Shown piece after piece: positions 11,496 to 23,800 of a stretch of DNA of 64,000 nucleotides (its first letter is position 1; each line of letters begins with the position of its first letter). A program made the position numbers and the translations under genes. This DNA is from Brassica napus (Eukaryota > Streptophyta > Magnoliopsida > Brassicales > Brassicaceae). The DNA lies in assembly GCF_020379485.1 (NCBI RefSeq), contig NW_026014737.1:124001-188000 (forward strand), written 5' to 3'. A model generated the notes under the pieces. The model searched no databases. It saw only the letters and a program-made list of their open reading frames with translations, and was not told the origin of the DNA.

Positions 11496-11822
11496 TAATA
11501 TATAAGCAAATATAACCAAAGAAATATCACACAAAGGAAACAAACAAAAGCCAAAAAACAACCTCCATTGTTAGTAATAGATACTTGTATCTAATTTTTT
11601 AGGACCAAATCCGATAGATTCATGTATTTCTTAGTGTTATAAAATTAAAACACAATAAAAACATTATAATTTAGTATTAAAACAGAAAAAAAAAGAATGC
11701 AATAATTTTTAGTTATATAGTTGAAATTTGTCGTAGATAACATAATCAAACTCACACCCAACTTAACATAAAAGAAAATTTACAAAAAATTACATCTTTA
11801 ATAAAAACCGATCTATCAAATC

Positions 11823-11848
11823 CCGCCCGTAGGGCGGACCTACCCTAG
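11823..11848 (+). mobile_element. Helitron 3' terminus (hairpin plus CTAG)
   Basis: A GC-rich hairpin CCGCCC-GTA-GGGCGG at 11823-11837 stands in AT-rich DNA. Seven bases later comes CTAG (11845-11848) followed by T. This is the canonical Helitron 3' end (hairpin, CTRR, insertion between A and T). The 5' end on this strand was not identified. Confidence 0.65.
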
Positions 11849-12099
11849 TATTTTATGTTATTTAAAAAAAAATTAAATATAATATTACTTTTTTGTGAAC
11901 TTTCCGTTTTTTATGAAATCATATTATATATACATATATTTTCGTTTTCAATTCTCGTTTTTTAACTTCATAAAAATTTTCCTTTTTATAATATGTGTAT
12001 ATTTTTCAAAAATTTTTAAAAGGAAACTAAATATAAAAATAAATAATAGTATTTAAAATGTAAATTAATTTATTAAGGGTATCAGTGTAATCAACAATT

Positions 12100-12157
12100 G
12101 TGAGAATTAACGTGAGAGCGACACATAGGAAATTGACTTCTGAAATAATATTATAGA
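12100..12157 (-). mobile_element. Helitron 5' terminus on the minus strand
   Basis: On the minus strand an A (from T12158) is followed by TCTATAATATTATTTCAGAA and then GTCAATTTCC, a 5' end typical of Brassicaceae Helitrons that begin TC after a host A. The matching minus-strand 3' end was not located. The rest of 10897-13048 is AT-rich with no gene seen. Confidence 0.5.
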
Positions 12158-13048
12158 TATAAGTACGCTGAATTTTTCGTTTAAACAAATATATTTTTGT
12201 TCCTCAAATTGATTAAATCACAGAAAACAATAAATATCTTTATAAATAGTAAAATTTCAAATATCTTTATAAATAGTTAAATTACTGTAGTTGGCAACTT
12301 GGCATACTCTTAATCTCTTATCCAAATTGAAATATTCTTCTCAGCGTGTTTTTTCAAAATCCATCTTTAAAAAATTAGGGAAGTTCTTTATTGAGTACAC
12401 TCGTCTAACTGAAATGTGTTTGAATATATCACAAAAAAAAAAAAAACTATAATCGAACTTACCCTGAAGACAGGTGAAACTCTTTTACCTTTACTTATTA
12501 ATAAGATAGTAATTAATTATAACGTATAATCAAGTATTTTTAGTTAACTGGAAAAAATATATTAAATATGAAGTCTAGGGATCACACGATCAGGTGATGC
12601 TTATAATGAAACTACTATTGGATACTTGATGTGATTTCAGATTTATAGGAATTACATATGGTTTCAGTGCACAATCATTTGGTATTATTTTTTTTGTTAA
12701 AGGATTTCGATCTTTTGGTAATTAAGAAATGAGTATCCAACAAATAAAATGTATAAACCATTTGATCTTTACAATGTCAAAATTTTGGTTTGATTAATGG
12801 GATCTGTTATTGAACATCCCTTTTGGCTTTACCAAAGACGAACATTGCGTTTTAGTCTTTGTATATATATTTGTTTTGGAAACAGCTTTGGTCTTTCTAT
12901 ATAAGACCGTAAGAAGTCTTCGAATTATATTATTTATCATCAATCATGCATTAATTAATTTAATTTTTGTATATTTTTTAAATCTGTCTCCAGGCTCTTA
13001 TTTAGTCGTGTCTTTGAGTTGCCAAAATATCAAAAGTTTGAGAAAAAA

Positions 13049-13699
13049 ATGAGTCGTCTTGAAGCTGAAGGAAGAGCCCCAAGTTGCTGGTGGCGCTTTG
13101 GCTTTTGGTTAACCATCTTAGCTGGACTTATCATTCTCATAGTTTGGATAAATCTACGTCCAACGGGTTCAGACATTCCAAAATGCTCAGTCGAATACTT
13201 TTACGTTCCAGCCCTCAACAAAACCCTAAACTCACGACTCAACACCACTCTCAACTTCATGGTTCGTCTAGCTAATCCAAACAGTGAACAAGGAATCTAC
13301 TATGACGACGTCCACCTTTCCTTCTCCAGCGTCACCTATGTATTCATCGCTAACTACACGGTGCCAAGATTCTACCAGGGACGCAAGAAGAAAGCCAAGA
13401 AGTGGGGTCAGGTTGTGCCTCTGAACAACCAGACAGTTTTAGAAGCGGTTTTGCCTAATGGATTGGCGAGTTTTCGGATAAACCTGAAGACACAAGTGAG
13501 GTACAAGAACTCGTTTTGGAAAACTAGGAGGTTTGGGGTCGACGTTGGTGCTGAAGTTGGAGTCAACGGGGATGGAGTTAAAGCTAATAAGAAAGGGATT
13601 AGGTTGAAGAAATCTGACTCTTCTTCATCTTCTTCATTAAGAAGCTATTTTCCTGTTTGTGTTTTGACGAATCTGCTTGCTTTCTTTGCTATTTGTTGA
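13049..13699 (+). CDS. NDR1: NDR1-like membrane protein (NHL/LEA14 family), disease-resistance signalling
   Basis: Single exon, 216 aa (Arabidopsis NDR1 is about 219). It has a short cytosolic N-terminus, a membrane segment (FWLTILAGLIILIVWI), and an LEA14/NHL-type extracellular domain with several N-glycosylation sites (NKTL, NTTL, NYT, NQT). Motifs shared with NDR1 are LNFMVRLANPN, GIYYDDVHLSFS, FYQGRKKKAKKWGQV and PLNNQTVL. A Ser-rich linker and C-terminal hydrophobic stretch fit a GPI signal. NDR1 is a plasma-membrane integrin-like protein needed for resistance mediated by coiled-coil NLR receptors. The start at 13049 (MSRLEAEG) is preferred over the in-frame upstream ATG at 13019, because NDR1 proteins have short N-termini. 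The ORF is intact. Several NHL paralogues adjoin NDR1 in Arabidopsis, so the exact orthologue needs a tree. Confidence 0.85.
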   Translation: MSRLEAEGRAPSCWWRFGFWLTILAGLIILIVWINLRPTGSDIPKCSVEYFYVPALNKTLNSRLNTTLNFMVRLANPNSEQGIYYDDVHLSFSSVTYVFIANYTVPRFYQGRKKKAKKWGQVVPLNNQTVLEAVLPNGLASFRINLKTQVRYKNSFWKTRRFGVDVGAEVGVNGDGVKANKKGIRLKKSDSSSSSSLRSYFPVCVLTNLLAFFAIC

Positions 13700-15129
13700 A
13701 CTGTTTGGTGCTTTTGATTTTCATTTGCTTCTTTGTTGTTGTTGGTTTTATTTACTCTTTTTTTTGGGTCAAATTTGGTTTTATTTACTCTTTCATTAGA
13801 ATTGCTTTGAGTTTTTTTTCCTTGAACTTTTATTGTTTCTTTTTTGTATTCTTCCGTCTTTTTCTTTGTAGCTTCTCAAGTCGACCAAGTACTTCATTGA
13901 ATAATTGATCCTATTATTGTTTTGTTTTGCGCGGGATGTGATTATTAGTTTCGTTATTTTTAAGAAAAAGATATTAAATCTGTTTAATCTGGATATTCGT
14001 TCGGTTTTAAGTTTTGTTTTTGGTTTTTAATCTTTTAAAATATAATTATTATTTTAAATTAATATTCATTTTAGTTTATTCGGTTAAAATGTTTGATTTC
14101 TTGTTTTTTTCCGGTAAAAACCAAAAATTAATATTATTTATTTATTTTCATGTTATGAATTTTAGATAGCCGTCATGTCGAACCAATAATTTCATATTAT
14201 AGTTTCTAAACAGATAATAGTTTAAGAAAAAGAAAAAAAAATTATTAAGACAAATCATTTCAGTACAATTTGGTTGGTAGTGAAAAAAGCATTAAGAAAA
14301 AAATTTCAACTTTCAAAAAAATTAGATTTTTCAGTTGTGATGAATACTTAGTTGCAAAGTGCTCACATCAAGGTGCACATGTATGTGTATATAAAAAATA
14401 TATGAAAATAGTTGACAAATATATAAAGATATTGTTAATTAATATTAAATGACATTTTTGTTCAAAATAATACATGAAAGATAAAATTAAAATTAATTTA
14501 AAATAAAAAGGCCTTCACATTAGTCATTTTTTCATATAAAGAAAATAAAATTGTATCCGTAAATAGGGGTGGGCACATATCGAATATCTGGGTATTTGGA
14601 AGCATTCGTGTCGATTTGATCTTTAGCCACCTAGATATTCGGTGACTCGGATATCCGAAATATTTTAGAAATTTTAAAGAATATCCGATTTGATCCGTAA
14701 ATAAAATAAAATTTTAAAAATAATTTAAAAATTTAATAACAACATTTTATTACAAAAATAAAAAATTAGTTAATTTTTTAAATTCTAGTATCTAATATAA
14801 TAAATTTAAGAGCAATTGCACCTGATATACACGGAAAAAAGATTAATTCGTCGGCTGGTTATGTACTGTTTGAGGTTCTATATATTCCAAAAATAACCCT
14901 ATATATAGGTGTTCGTACTCTGTATCGGCTACGATATAGGGAGCTAGAAATTCAAGATGTTGCTTTAATAATGAATGTTGTCTACTGTAGCAAGTTATAG
15001 AATATATCGAACACTGCAAACAATCCAGCTTCTCCATTATATCTCACATTACTAAAGTAAGAAGAACATTTTTGCGGAGTCTACGAAGAACACCTCTCGA
15101 TTAATTACCGGAAGAAAATTCTTGTAGTT
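13700..15129. other. AT-rich intergenic DNA
   Basis: The NDR1-like 3' flank, T-rich and then A/T-rich. Around 14568-14700 there is a repeated-family sequence (GGGGTGGGCA followed by several ATATTCGG/GGATATCCG blocks) of the dispersed kind also seen near 26360-26530 and 51800-52720. No gene is visible; the region probably includes the left part of the Mutator-like element that follows. Confidence 0.4.
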
Positions 15130-18100
15130 ATGGTTTCCGCACGGCTTGTTGACTGTTCAGAAGAACCTGAAGAACCAGACATGCAAAAAATTCCGGAGAT
15201 GATGTTTGCCGCCGGCGAAGAACCAGTTGGGGTTCGAATTCTTACTTATCAATCATCCACTGCTCCACAACGCATCTTAAATGCGTTAGATGAATAGGAG
15301 GTTGATATTATTAGGCGATCTTCATTTGGGAAGTTGATAGAGATAGCCGACAAACCCGTATTTTCCGGAAGATTTGCGCGATATATGTTATCAAGGCAGC
15401 TGAAGACAAAGAAAAAGCATGAAACTTGGTTCCGATTTGCAGGTAAACCGGTAAGATTTTCTATTAGAGAATTTGCGATTGTGACGGGATTACCTTGTGG
15501 GAATTTCCCGCAGAAGTCAAAGATGAAGTTGAAGGCAACAATAGCGGAGCAACCTTATTGGCCATGTTTATTTGGAAAACTTGAAGTGGTTACAGTGTCC
15601 TCTGTTATAAAGATGCTCTACCGCAAAACGGTTAAAGACAGAGACATCCGTATTAGATATGCATGCTTGGCGTTGCTTGAATCAGTTCTTCTTCCAACTA
15701 GTCTTAATATGAAGATATCTAGAGATCATGTTGAAGCTATTAAAGATCTAGATGCCTTTTTTCGTTTCCTTGGGGACGGGTAGCAGTTGATATGCTGATG
15801 GCTAGTATCAAAGAGAGAGATGAGATAGCTTTGTCTCAAAACACTATCGCATTAAAAGGATTTGCTCTTGCAATACAGCTTGTAATGGTTGCAGCGGTTC
15901 CGGCGTTGACTGAGGTTGTGCAAGATTCGTGTTCTTCATCTGATTCTGATAGTGAAGATATTGATGGAAGTGGGCGAGATATTTTTACAAAGAAACGGAC
16001 TCTCAATCCGGCACATGCACGGAATTTGGACAAGAGAACTGATGTAAGTCATTTTATCTCCCAATATTAGTTGTTTCTTGTCTATATATAGTAGAAACTT
16101 GCAATTGGCCATATATCTTATATTAGTTCTTATTTCATATTTGGTTACAAATTGATTAATGTAGCCCTACTGAATAACATATTTTTGTTTGTGTGAAGGT
16201 TATTGTTCATAGCATCTTGGTTCAAGATCCAGAGCGACCTATTGATGAGGCCATTTTAGTTCGGCATGATGAAGTTCATGATTCAAGAGTTGATAACTTG
16301 GTCGAGGCCATCAGGCGTAACTATCAATTCAATAATTCGTGTTTCCGCGGTGGGATTAGAAAGATTGATGTTGTTCATATGCGAGAAAAGGTCAAATCAT
16401 CTGCAAAGTGTAAGAGACCAAAGAAGGATATTACTACTTCGTCGGAAGCTGAGAACAGTGTCATCGTTGACCTTGTGCTTGACAAAATCAAACCTCAGAT
16501 TGATGTACTGGAATCCAACATTAAGATAGGTTCATCTCGTGTTGATGCCATAGAGGGGGGTGTTCGTAAACAAGTTGAGACGTTGTTGGGTAAGTTTAAG
16601 GGGGAAATGCTTTCATCTCTTAAGGATATCGTTTCAGAAGTTTGTAAAGACCACCTTGCTGCGCATAACGGCCCGGGAAATTATCAACCGTCTTCTCCGA
16701 CAAATTTAATCGTTCCCAGATGTCATACCAGCCATGTTGCCGACGCAAATGCAAAGACAATCGAAAACGTTCTACGTGACACTAGTCAATACTCTACACC
16801 TCCCCGCTCGAACCGTATATGTGAGGTATCAATTATGTTCACATAATTTTTTGGAAATTTGTATAACCGTTTATTTCTTGTCTTATGAACTAACAACTTA
16901 TTTTTATAACATTCAGTCCGTTAATCCTACTCCGACGAAGAAACAACAGGTTGAATCCGGCAATGTATGTGGAACTCCGGTAATTCAGTCAGGTGCGCAA
17001 TCAGCTAATAGCGAGAATCGATCGAGGCAACAGTCATTCCAACAAAAGTTGGTAAGATGTTTGAACTGTTATCGGATTGACTTAGTGATCTATATTATAT
17101 GGTAGAATAGTTTTAATTTATTACATTTATTGTTCTTCTAAATCAGACTCCGCAAAATAACAAAGACAACATTGCAGATGAACCTTCCTTTTCGCTTGGT
17201 CTAACTCAGGATGAACAGATTCAAGAAGACATCCCTATTTTGGGACAAACTTGTCCTGACCATGTACAGTTGTCTCACACGAATGTGGATGACAATATAG
17301 AAGGAATTTCATCGTCACGTAGAAGTAAGAGGCAAAAGACGGTTCCATCGGGTCTTGTAGAGGATTACCTTTGTGGGCCTCATTTATTGTCAAGGGCTAA
17401 GGAATCTCAGAGGAGCATATTTGCGACACTTGATATTTCAGAGTTGGTAAGGAAGTTCACGAATCTGGAGTACAAAATGAAGTCAAATTTGTAAGTTTTG
17501 TTCGTTCTTTGCATTAACATCAGTTGGAAATATTGAATATATTACTAAATGTTCTTTGCTTTTGGTTTTTAGTGTGATCAACGTTTCTGGTTTAGCTGTG
17601 TCTAGAAGGGAAATTCTGCTAATTTGTGAGAGGCAACGAAATTACACTGCCAAGGTATTTTCCGGATAATAGCAGTATTCAACTATATATAATGGTGGTA
17701 TATTTGTTCTTATATTATCTACGTCTACAGGTTGTTGATATTCTTATTAGAGTTTTACGGTCGGTTATTTTGGATCAGTTACCTTCTGAAGGTTCACAGA
17801 GTGCTGAGTTTCTTGATACCAAGTTTGGTGCTGCTATAATGAAGAACTTTCCCAGGTTTCTTAAGAGTAAGAACAAGGAGTCCTACATATTTCCAAAATC
17901 ATTGAGTGGTATTTTCCCAACCAAAGAAGCTCCAAAGGTCAATCCAAGAAAGTATTATTTTCCTTTAAATGTTGGGAACAAACATTGGGTTGGTATTTGT
18001 TTTGACGCTGTGTGTGGGACTGTCACCATCCTAGATTCATGCTTGGCATTGCACAAGCAGAAGGCGTTAGAGAAGATAATTACCCCTGTCATACAAATGT

Positions 18101-18351
18101 TACCGTATCTTGCTAGATATGCTTCTCTTGACATTGAAACTGATCCGGTTATTCAGTGTTATGATGTTGCTAGGCCAAAATCAGTCGTCCAGATTAAGAA
18201 TGAAGCCGATTCTGGTTTGATGTCTTTGCTCTTTATGGCGAGGCATGCTTTATATGGACCAGAAGCTTGTAAGAATATTGGTGATGATGTGCTCGTAGAG
18301 AAGAGTAAGAGTGCAGCAATACTGGCGTATGAGTTCAAGGAAAAGTTATAG
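15130..18351 (+). pseudogene. DUF1985 / Ulp1-like C48 peptidase gene of a MULE (degenerate)
   Basis: Exons: 15130-16043, 16199-16825, 16917-17051, 17147-17490, 17573-17654, 17731-18351. The first carries the DUF1985 region (WFRFAGKPVRFSIREFAIVT, GLPCGNFP). The last carries the Ulp1 fold, with the catalytic His in NKHWVGICFD and the Asp in TILDS. The position where active proteases read Asp-Cys-Gly reads ADSGLMSLL, so the nucleophilic Cys appears to be Ser. Two clear lesions lie in exon 1: an in-frame TAG at 15295-15297, and a one-base loss in the T-run at about 15766-15771 that shifts the frame just before the conserved PWGRVAVDM segment. The middle exons encode a charged, low-conservation linker. 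In intact elements this protein would be a SUMO- or ubiquitin-like-specific protease, though the role in transposition is unknown. This copy is non-functional. Confidence 0.8.
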
Positions 18352-19081
18352 GGTATGCTTGATGCTGAAGTGTTTGTTTTTCTAAGTTTCCTTTTTAATT
18401 CTTGTAATGAGTTGGACTTGTATAATTGAGACAACTTGTATGTAATATGTTGCTTGTGTACGTTTCCTTTGGACTTTCAAACTCTGTTATGTTCTTGAAC
18501 TATTTTCATATATTATATTTGGCTGTGTTAAATAATTTTTTTTAATACATTTCAAATTGTTCTCGAAAAAGCTATAATTTAAAATTATTGTATAAATGGG
18601 AAGTAATCCGGTTTTAATAATTGGATTTTTTAGTTCAGTTACCTGATTAAGCCATAAGAACATCCTATTTATGTTATTAGAGGAAAATATTCTTAGTTTT
18701 GATGTTGGAAATACGACAACAAGTGTTGTTGTTGATGTTTACAAGTAGTGCACGCGTATAGAAAGTTGTGTGAGTTGTCTTATCTTTCCTATACAATTTT
18801 CAGCTATGTGTCGTGTTCTATGAAGTATCGAATATCATCATCATACCTATAGTAGAGTAGGCAACTTTGTCCTTCAATTATTTTTGTGGATGAATTATTG
18901 GTTTATCTTATCCATGGACTTGTTACCACAATTCGTCTATATATTACGATACTTGTTTACAAGTTATCATCCATTTACTTACAGTCAGAAGGGAGCAGTG
19001 GAATAGATTAATATTGTTAAAAATTTTGGTTTAAATACTTGTAACAAACTCGGTTTCTAATTCCTCCTTTTTATTTTCTAG

Positions 19082-19848
19082 ATGGCAATTCCACTGAGTG
19101 TAACTTTACATCACGGTGCATGGCGTTGTGCCGACGATGGACATTGGACTTTCCATAGGAACCCAAGTGATCTCGGCTATACGGTTATGGTCAAACCAAC
19201 TGAGACGGTGGAAGATTTGGAGACCATTATCCGTGAACGCTATAAATTGAAGCCTGAGACACCCATGGTACTGGCCTATCACCTACCTGAATGGATGCTT
19301 GAACCTGAGGGAACTCGTACACCGCCTATTACATTGACAACTACCCCACAAGTTGAAACGATGATGCAAATCCGTTCTTGGTGGTCTGAACTAAAGCTAT
19401 GTGTTTCTTCGGGTGCTGAAAATGTGGCTCATTACCAGTTTCTTAGTCAAACTACTTTCACTATAAGTGGTGCAACTTTTGTATTCAAAGGTTAGATATA
19501 TAGTACTTATATATTGATACTTTCTATTAGCCAATATTAAAAAAGTACATTTATTAAAAAAATTGTTTTCCTAGGTTATAACGAGAAAGAGCTTCTTGCA
19601 AGCAATGAGGTCCTTGAGGAATGTTTTAAAGAGGAAGAGATGGTTCCAATCTACAGGGTTCATTTAGAAATTGAGAAGGCAAAATCCGAAGAAAGAGGTG
19701 CGCAAGGTTTGCCCTCCATGGCTACAGAAGCTGAAGGTTAAAAACATTTTATATGTTAATATTAATTTGTAAGTTTGGTTTTTTAATAACTGGCTAACAC
19801 TATATTTGGTTAGGTTCGGGATCTTCTCCCTCTGGGTCACAAGGGTAG
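19082..19848 (+). CDS. Small PB1-like domain protein carried by the MULE
   Basis: Three exons (19082-19490, 19575-19736, 19814-19848) give an intact 201-aa frame ending GSQG. Residues 1-137 resemble the N-terminal domain of the transposase on the other strand (24520-24958). Both share the order hydrophobic start, GxW, DLETIIRERYKL/VELIRIRLNL, then LAYHLPEWM/LTYQLPDWM, then PIT and a conserved F[T/F]I end. That domain is a PB1-like, ubiquitin-fold N-terminus of plant MULE transposases. Here it stands alone with an acidic tail (EVLEECFKEEEM) and a Ser-rich end. It could be a regulator or a partner of the transposase, or a gene fragment left after duplication; no function is established. Codon use does not differ visibly from its neighbours. 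Confidence 0.6.
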
Positions 19849-20845
19849 AAGTTGAGGTGGTGAATGTGTCTGAAACACTTTCGGAAGAATAAGCATGCTA
19901 CTATGGTTTGCGAATGAAGTTGTATTTCCTTTCATCTTGTTATCTGAATAAATGTTGGTTGTTGTTCTTAAGTTTCTAAATTTCGTGGTTTCTTTATTGG
20001 TGTGTTTAAAATTTCTAATGTAATGTATGCTGGAAATATTTATGTAACATATTTGAAAATCGTGTTTACTAATTGTCAGTTTGGAATGTAATATATTTTA
20101 TGAAACCAGAATATGAACTGCAACTCTATAGTATACGACTAATATAGGACCGTCCTAAAATATAGAATATCGTTTAATATGCATCAGTTTTGAACGACAC
20201 TATTATTTGGTCACCTATGAAATTACTGGTGCATGTCTATAGTATAGGACTCATTATGGTAATATCATGTTGTTGTATTAGTTTAATTGGAAACCGGAAA
20301 ACATACCATTCTTATTAAGGTGTAGAACTCTTTTAAACAATTACCAATTATTCACACCAATATGAATATTTGGGTCGATAGATTGGGAAGTTACTTGTTA
20401 CGATGAATACTACACATTTGTGCTATGCTATAATATATAGTTAGTCTCACATATCATATAATATTACAAAGCTCGCTATAAAACTTAGGCTTTCGTACTA
20501 AATTCCCATATACTGGATATGATTCACTATATGTCATTGTCTATTAGCTATAATAGCCGATGGTTTTCTTATCTATGTTTTCATCTTATCAACTTGAACG
20601 AAACAAAGGGTAAGTCAGTTACTATACATAGAAGTCTTTAACGACTTATATATTTCAAACTTAGACATTGGCTTTTATTTATTTCATAATCTCGGGAACA
20701 AGTACAAACCTGCCTCTAACCGATCATGGATACAAATATTTTACAAAAGCATGTTTAACGTTTTTTAGTATTTCACAATCTTTTATTCTTATCAAACACC
20801 TTCATCATCCGAGATAAGCCAACTTTAACTTCATGCACATTCTTT

Positions 20846-23800
20846 TTATATTGCCACTTTGCATGTGGCTTTGTTATGACCCACACCTTTACAACGGCTA
20901 CACACATGTCTCTTCCTTGGAGTCTTCATCTACGGAAAACAAATTGTGTAAGACTTTCATTTTATTTGAATAGTTGAAGGTAAGCTGCTTACCCTTATTT
21001 CTCCAGTAGACAATATCCGGCTTTTCCGAGGTCTCCCTGGTGGACGACGACTTGTGGGTGGGCATATTTGGATGGACTCACTTTCACCTTATGTCCCTTC
21101 GATACTTGGATTGACCTCGCTGCTTATAGGCAATATATTCCCGGCATATGCAGCAACTAGAGTGTCCATTGTGTAAAAATTGGAAACCAGCGATTTAATA
21201 CTTGATTTCTCTTTGATTGCCGCCGCAATGGCATGGGGGCAAGGAATGAGGAGCGTCTGAAATGAGAAACAGCTGCAAGATTTGGTGTGTAGGTTAACAT
21301 GGTAAGATATTCTGTCTTTGTCTTTTACATCGAACTCACCAGTGTTAATCTGGCAAACAAGCATCCCACCGCTGATTTCAAAATTTTCTTCAACAATACT
21401 GGTCACACGTGGAGTTAACATACGATTCGGATGTTGTGTTACATCACGTCTTTCTGCGTACCATTTCATCAGTTTAGAACGGATGTACTCGACCAAATGT
21501 AGTATCGGATACTCTCTTGCATTTCGAAGAACAGAATTCCATGTCTCTGCTACATTGCTTGTCATGAGGTTGTACCGATTTCCGGAGCAATGAGCACGGG
21601 CCCAGTGCTCTAAACCGATATCTAATAGGTATTCAGCACATGAAGGATTGATGTTCTTAATTTCATTGAAGGTTGTGTAAAATTCGCTGAGTTGAAAGGC
21701 CCTGGCTGCCTTGCCCACCAAGTAACCGAGATGTTTGTTTTTGAAATAAGTTTGGATGTTGCGTTTCAGATGTAAAATACAAGCGCAATGCTTTGCTGCT
21801 GGATACACCTTCAACCATATACAATACAAATTCATATTATTATTTGTTACCAATAAATATGTTTTAAAAAAACAGCTTTTTCTATGTAAGGAAGTTAATG
21901 TCGTGACATATTTATATATAAATTATAAAGTATACCTTTGAAATTGCTTTGTATATGGATGAGTGTCTGTCTGAAATGAATACAACATTGTCCTCGTTTG
22001 TAATGAATTGCAAAAGCATCTTTAGGAACCACTCCCATGCATTGTCATTTTCACCGTCAACAATTCCCACCGCAATAGGGAAAACCTGGTAATTTCCATC
22101 CTGAGCTGAAGCGGTTAGTAAGCAACCAGCATATTTCCCTCTCAAATGAGCTCCGTCAATTATGATAACATTACGCATATGGCTGAATCCATCAATACTG
22201 GCACCAAGAGCTAAAAACATGTATTTGAACCTATGACCGACTCCAGCATCGTATATTGTATGGATTTCGGCTAAAGTCCCTGGATTTGCTCTTACTAGTC
22301 GCTGAAGATAATCCGGAAGCAATTTGTAGGATGTTGCACATGAGCCTTTCGCATAGTCGAGGGCAACCTCACGAGACCTCCATGCCTTCCAATATGAAAT
22401 CCTAATATCGTGATCTCCTAGCATTAGTTGGATAATCTCATTAGGCCGTGGTCCACTACCTTGGCCAGCAAATCTTGTCTTTATTATCTCTCCAATGACG
22501 GTATGGGTAGCGTGATCTTCATATCCTGCGGTACGGTTTTTTATTATTCAGTTATTGTACTCTTTCAGGATACCATATGTAAGAAAAATTGAAAAAAAAT
22601 TTGTTCTTAGAAAGACATATTTAATATTTTATTTCTATATTGTCTTTACTCGAAAGTTATATATTTGTTACGCACTTGGCCTGATTCGGTTAGTATGGTT
22701 TACTGAATTTTTTGTTGTATACTTGCACGTTCGTCGACGGAACATGTATGGTCCAAATTTAGTTTTCGAACTTCATATTTTTCAACATTCTTCAGTTTTA
22801 CTGCATAAACCCTCCAATTGCATGTTAAACTTATGCACTGAAGAACCATCCCATCTGGTGATGAACGTGAGTTTTTAAACCGGAATTTACATCTCAATGC
22901 GTAAGATGCCATTTGTTGTTTGAAATCAGCTCTATTTCTGAAAATATTTCTCACATATAATTCCTCAGAATTATTTGTTTCGTTTCCTACAATATTCGGA
23001 TTTCCCGCCTTTGTTAGTTACTAATTGAGAAATATAAAATAGGATAACATATTTTACGTTCATATTTTCACATTACAAACTTCCACAAACATATAAGTTC
23101 TGCATCAGTGGTGTTCAAACAAGCCAAAATACGATATTCTTGAGCCAACTATTTCACAACAAAAGAGGCAACTTATTTATTCTAATAGATTTAAACATGC
23201 AGTTCTTAAAAGAAGGGACGAAACACACCGCTGCCCTCATCCGGATCAGAGCACGAGCCATTCAAAGATTCGACGGGAACATCTCCATTGCTTGGTACTT
23301 TATTTCCAAGAGTAAGGGTTAGATCAAGGGTAGGTTCTGCCTTGTTGGAGTTGTCCTCTGGAGTTGGGCCAATAGGAAATTCTGAAGATCCTGCTTGGTT
23401 TATGTTACCCACTACTGTAGAGATATCACCTACACAATCGACAAAAATAGAAAACTTAAGTTCAATATTACTATGATTCTCAAAAATTCCCTATGTTTTT
23501 TCTTTTACTCTACCTTCCATAACACTCGGTCCATTGTTTGATAGTTCCATAGCAATTGTTGCGATAACTTCAGATGGAGGGGCAGAAGTGATGATGTTGT
23601 TTTCGTTCAAACCGTCTGAAGAAGCGGTGGTCGAGCCATCATCATCGTCGATGATGATTATTATTGCTGGTTGGGGGGCTGCGATTCTTCGATTTGGAGC
23701 AAGAGGCAAACCAATCACACCTTCAGTTGGGTGGGTTGAATGTGCATAGTAGACTTCATAGTCATTTTCATGACCGGCTATTCCATCCCAGTATTCCTCT

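Noticed and set aside
13657..13908. ORF downstream of NDR1 rich in Phe and Val
   Set aside because: T-rich 3' untranslated sequence overlapping the NDR1 stop in another frame.
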